From Planctellipticum sp942493135 (GTDB lineage Bacteria > Planctomycetota > Planctomycetia > Planctomycetales > Planctomycetaceae), in the NCBI GenBank assembly GCA_942493135.1, contig OW818684.1, positions 3,782,001 through 3,846,000 on the forward strand: a stretch of 64,000 nt of DNA, read 5' to 3'. The position numbers were made by a program, and so were the translations under genes. This document shows positions 60,763 through 64,000 of this stretch, in pieces. Under the pieces are notes generated by a model, which searched no databases, was not told where the DNA came from, and was given only the letters and a program-made list of their open reading frames with translations. Numbering within the stretch: position 1 is the stretch's first letter; every line of letters begins with the position of its first letter.

Positions 60763-61560
60763 ATGGCGATTCGGTTTCGCTGCTCACACTGCAACGGTCT
60801 GCTCAGCATCAGCAGCCGCAAAGCTGGTTCGCTGGTGACGTGCCCGACGTGTGACCGGGAAACACTCGTGCCGCTGGAGGATGCGTTCGAATCGAGCGTC
60901 CCGGAAGAAGCGCCGGACCTGGAGTTCCCCCCCGCCGCCGAAGCCTCCGGACCCGAAGCCGATTCTGAGCCGGAACCCGATGAAGACATCGTATTCGGCT
61001 CGTACGATGACAGGCGTCAGTCGGCGGCCGTGGAACTGCCGGCTGAGGACTTGTCTCCGTCCACCCAATCCGCCTCACGGCAGGATGAGTTGCAGGAGTC
61101 CGACTCCGAGGAATTCGAGTCCCCCTTCCGGTTCAACTCACGCCGCCTGGTTGACGACGAAGAAGACATGGATCTCACGCCAATGGTCGACGTGACATTC
61201 CTGTTGCTGATTTTCTTTATGGTGACGGCGTCATTCAGCCTGCAGAAGAGCATCGAAACGCCGACGCCGCAGCCCGATCAGCAAGGCGCCGCCCAGAGCC
61301 TGCTGAATCTGGAAGACCTGCAGGGGACGTCGATCCTGGTGAAGATCGACGCCGCCAACACTCTGACTCTCGACGACGAGCCCTGGCCCGATCTGGGTCG
61401 GCTCGCCGAGGCGCTCCGCGACAAGATGCGTCGCGAACAGAAAACCGAAGTGATCATCACCGCCGATTCCGCGGCGCTCCACCGTACCGTCGTGACCGTC
61501 ATCGATGCGGCGAACGAAGCTGGCATCCAGAAAATTCGACTGGGCTCGCGCAAGGGATAG
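60763..61560 (+). CDS. Zinc-ribbon and ExbD/TolR fusion protein
   Basis: A 265-residue fusion. Residues 1-35 carry C-S-H-C and C-P-T-C spaced as a four-Cys zinc ribbon (Cys 7, 10, 27, 30). A long acidic linker (E/D/P/S-rich, residues 36-130) follows. Then comes the ExbD/TolR part: D-L-T-P-M-V-D-V-T-F-L-L-L-I-F-F-M-V near residue 136 and a periplasmic domain T-S-I-L-V-K-I-D-A ending V-I-I-T-A-D-S. The zinc ribbon lies on the cytosolic side, as the acidic linker precedes the single TM helix. ExbD proteins normally have only a short N-terminus; this is a distinctive domain order. It may recruit a cytosolic partner. Confidence 0.85.
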   Translation: MAIRFRCSHCNGLLSISSRKAGSLVTCPTCDRETLVPLEDAFESSVPEEAPDLEFPPAAEASGPEADSEPEPDEDIVFGSYDDRRQSAAVELPAEDLSPSTQSASRQDELQESDSEEFESPFRFNSRRLVDDEEDMDLTPMVDVTFLLLIFFMVTASFSLQKSIETPTPQPDQQGAAQSLLNLEDLQGTSILVKIDAANTLTLDDEPWPDLGRLAEALRDKMRREQKTEVIITADSAALHRTVVTVIDAANEAGIQKIRLGSRKG

Positions 61561-61630
61561 TCGACCGCAGCAGCCTCGATCGTCGTGAATCCGCAACATC
61601 AGGCGTTTGTCCGCAGGGAACCGACCGTTC

Positions 61631-64000
61631 ATGGCATTCCTCGAAATCCTCCGACCGGGCCAGCCGTTGCAACGACAGGAGTTGTCGCGCAGCGAACCGG
61701 TCCTGGTCGGCCGACTGGAATACAGCACGATCCGCATCGACGAGAACGACGTTGCGCCGATCGTCTGCCGCATCGGTTGGAGTAAAGCCGGCTTCGAGGC
61801 GACTTCTGCGAATCCGCAGGGTGTCAGCGTCAACGGACACCTCGTTCCGCAGGCCCGCCTGTCGACCGGCGATCGAATTCAGGTCGGTACCTGCACGCTG
61901 GTTTTCCAGGCCGAACAACCGGCCGTCAACCCGGTGGCGGCGCCACCAGCACATAAGGAGCCGGCCAAACCCCATCGGGATCAGAAGTCGGCCGAATCTC
62001 CGCCGGCTCGCGAAGCGCGACACAGTCCGAAGGCCAGACCTGCGCCCGTTCTCGACGACGGTCCCGATGTGCCGGAATCGGTCGAGTTGCCGGCGCTCGC
62101 TGCAAATCCTCGCTTTCAGGGATCCCGCATCAATACCGCCCGCGGCGCCGATCTGCCGGCGAAACTGAAGGTCAAGAATACGCGTGCGGTCCGACCGGGC
62201 GAACAGGATGCACTGCGGTCCCCTCTCGTGCTGGGACTCGGCGGCGGCGGCCTCGTGCTGCTGCTCGCCACTGCGGCCATCTGGTTTCTGATGGGCCGCG
62301 AAGTCGCCAACCGACTCTACGATCGCGGCGTGACGGCGCTGGGGGATGGTCAGTTCGCACAAGCGATTCAGGCCTTTGATCAGTTTGTCGACCGCTACCC
62401 GCGAAATGCGCTGGTTTCGCAAGCAATGATCGGTTCCGGAAAGGCCCGGATCCTGCAGGAGATCGGCGGCGCAGCGCCGAGCTGGGAGCGGGGGCTGGAG
62501 CAACTCCAGGAGTTCGTGAAGCAGAACCGGAATTCGCCGGAGTTTTCCGAACTGGAACCGACGATCTGCGAATATGCCGAACAGATCGCAATCGGAGCCG
62601 CCAAGTCGGCGGAAACCACGCGCGACGAGCGGCTGCTCGACTGGTCGGCGGAGGCCCAACTGCTGCTGGAGCGTCACTCGGATCCGCAACAGCCTCCCGT
62701 CACCGTCCTCGAACGAATTCGCGTGGCGACCGACCAGGCTCGCCGGGCGATTGTTAAGCAGCAGTCCCTCGACACGGCACTGGCGGCGATGTCCGCCGCC
62801 ATCGAAGCGAAGAAACCGCTCGACGCGTTGCGCGCCCGTGCCGAACTGTTGCAGCGATATCCCGACCTGACGGCGCAGACTACCGTCCAGCAACGCGTCA
62901 AGACTGCTCTCGAACAGGAACTTTCCACGATTTCGGAACTTGCCGAGCCGATTGCTGCGACGGTCGCCGCGGCGGATGCGTCACCGCCGCCGCTCGTTCC
63001 GACCCCACTGGTCCGCGCGCGTACGGACGAAGTCTCCGAAGGACGTCGAGTTCTGGTGGTGTCGAAAGGGGGCCTGTATGCCGTCGACTCCATCACGGGC
63101 GAGCCGGTCTGGCGGCGGAATCTGGGAGATCGAGCGGTCTTCTTTCCCCTCCGGGTGCCGGGGGGAACGACGGGAATCGTCGCCTTTTTCCTGAACGACC
63201 AGTCGCTGCGGCTGCTGAGCGAAGAAGATGGCCGGGATCTCTGGCGTCAGGAACTTGGATCGCAGCCCACCGACGCGCCGCTGATCCACGGCGGGCAGAT
63301 CTACCTGCCGCTGGAGGACCGCCGGCTGGCCCGGGTCGAGCTGGACTCCGGCCGACTCTCAGGAGCGCTGACGCTGTCGCAGCGTCCGGTGACGACCCCC
63401 TGTCTGTCCCGCGACGAAGCCACGCTGTTCGTTCCGGGAGAACACTCTTTGATTTATGCGATCTCCCTCAATCCCTTCGCGGCAGTCTCGCTGACCTTTA
63501 CGCAACATGCCGCGGGCAGCGTAGCGGTTCCCCCTCTCACGCTCGGTCGACTGTTGCTGCTGTGCGAGAACGATCGCGAGAGTTCCAGCAGGCTCCGGAT
63601 CTGGAACGCCGACGAGCCCCGACAGCCGATGTCCGAATTGAAGGGAGTGCGGCTGAGCGGTGTCGTCCGCGATCTACCCGTCCTGCGCGGTCCGCAACTT
63701 GTCGTTCCCCTGACGAACGGCCGTCTGGAAGCCTATGCCGTCCGCGACGACATGGAACGTCCGGGGCTGGTCGCGATCGCCGGTTATCAGGTCCCCGGCA
63801 CGGGGACCGTACCGATGCAATTGACCCTGGGGCCGGACGGACAGTTCTGGCTGGCCAGCAATGCCTTCCGCAAGTTCCAGCTCACATCCGACAGCATCGG
63901 CATGGATCAGAACGCCGTGGCGACCGGACTGGCGACTCAGCCGTTGCAGTCGGTCGGCGACGACCTGTTCGTCGCTCGACGGCCATTCTGGGCGGATGGC
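61631..64000 (+). CDS. FHA-like, TM and PQQ-propeller protein (truncated by window end)
   Basis: At least 790 residues; the frame is open at the end of the window. Residues 1-95 are FHA-like: L-E-I-L-R-P-G-Q-P, V-L-V-G-R-L-E-Y-S-T-I-R-I and G-V-S-V-N-G-H-L-V, with the typical G-R and N-G positions. A Pro-rich linker follows to about residue 195, then a TM helix near residues 199-219 (L-V-L-G-L-G-G-G-G-L-V-L-L-L-A). Residues 225-450 contain TPR-like helices (A-L-G-D-G-Q-F-A-Q-A-I-Q-A-F). From about residue 455 come PQQ-type blades (L-Y-A-V-D-S-I-T-G-E-P-V-W). It starts 70 bases after the TolR-like gene and is likely in the operon. The function is unknown; a signalling link across the membrane is inferred. 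Confidence 0.75.
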   Translation, partial: MAFLEILRPGQPLQRQELSRSEPVLVGRLEYSTIRIDENDVAPIVCRIGWSKAGFEATSANPQGVSVNGHLVPQARLSTGDRIQVGTCTLVFQAEQPAVNPVAAPPAHKEPAKPHRDQKSAESPPAREARHSPKARPAPVLDDGPDVPESVELPALAANPRFQGSRINTARGADLPAKLKVKNTRAVRPGEQDALRSPLVLGLGGGGLVLLLATAAIWFLMGREVANRLYDRGVTALGDGQFAQAIQAFDQFVDRYPRNALVSQAMIGSGKARILQEIGGAAPSWERGLEQLQEFVKQNRNSPEFSELEPTICEYAEQIAIGAAKSAETTRDERLLDWSAEAQLLLERHSDPQQPPVTVLERIRVATDQARRAIVKQQSLDTALAAMSAAIEAKKPLDALRARAELLQRYPDLTAQTTVQQRVKTALEQELSTISELAEPIAATVAAADASPPPLVPTPLVRARTDEVSEGRRVLVVSKGGLYAVDSITGEPVWRRNLGDRAVFFPLRVPGGTTGIVAFFLNDQSLRLLSEEDGRDLWRQELGSQPTDAPLIHGGQIYLPLEDRRLARVELDSGRLSGALTLSQRPVTTPCLSRDEATLFVPGEHSLIYAISLNPFAAVSLTFTQHAAGSVAVPPLTLGRLLLLCENDRESSSRLRIWNADEPRQPMSELKGVRLSGVVRDLPVLRGPQLVVPLTNGRLEAYAVRDDMERPGLVAIAGYQVPGTGTVPMQLTLGPDGQFWLASNAFRKFQLTSDSIGMDQNAVATGLATQPLQSVGDDLFVARRPFWADG

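Overview
The window reads as chromosomal DNA of a high-G+C planctomycete (phylum Planctomycetota, probably a Planctomycetaceae-type lineage). The basis is the gene content: a PVC-type CxxCH haem protein of about 1,100 residues, a DUF1559 type IV pilin-like protein with the H-x(9)-DG tail, a DUF1080-ThuA fusion, an arylsulfatase-type sulfatase, a ceramidase-like secreted enzyme and many secreted proteins known mainly from this phylum. Genes are short transcription units on both strands with many GTG starts. I found no rRNA, tRNA, CRISPR array or prophage.

Layout. 0.1-3.6 kb: secreted protein, esterase, lipoprotein and an EboE-like TIM-barrel gene. 4.0-7.0 kb: tightly overlapping unit of ECF-like sigma factor, membrane anti-sigma-like protein, exported coiled protein and NAD(P)HX epimerase. 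7.0-11.8 kb: SPFH protein, ceramidase-like protein, a secreted CxxC protein behind a CRP-like site, DgkA, and a CDF metal transporter interrupted by a frameshift. 11.8-13.0 kb: a low-G+C island holding one TIR-domain gene. 13.0-20 kb: WrbA, a four-repeat secreted protein, DUF2784 protein, CsrA, a Gfo/Idh/MocA oxidoreductase, an XdhC gene split in two frames, and an EEP-family protein. 20-27.4 kb: giant PVC haem protein, secreted protein, SDR, PolX. 27.4-29.0 kb: an intact IS4-family element with 17-bp terminal repeats and a 9-bp target duplication inside a terminator-like hairpin. 29-37.6 kb: DUF1080-ThuA protein, then a Tad/Flp-pilus-related set (two F-like membrane proteins, TadE, Flp pilin, a GT-C-like membrane protein, and divergently a TadE with Ig/PKD-like tail plus a TadG). 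37.6-55.1 kb: mostly metabolism and peptidases (SpeE, GlpK, sulfatase, S9 prolyl oligopeptidase, MtfA, M42 aminopeptidase, AroB, DUF1559 protein, EEP protein, Ski2-like helicase, QueG). 55.1-64 kb: two envelope proteins, a sulfite reductase haemoprotein, then an ExbB-TolR-TolR set with an unusual zinc-ribbon-TolR fusion and an FHA-like/TM/PQQ-propeller protein cut by the window end.

The most notable non-coding content is a set of intergenic palindromes of at least three architectures: long foldbacks with low-complexity arms (3651-3809, 17853-17983, 45032-45107), composite palindromes capped by GGTGGCTGG (12-107, 38670-38752), and compact CAGGC-nnn-GCCTG hairpins (25509-25635, 38901-38915). 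They sit between genes, several of them at converging or diverging gene ends. The best candidate for an accessory or immune function is the TIR gene; it stands alone, so its role is inference. Everything here is read by eye from the sequence, without database searches.
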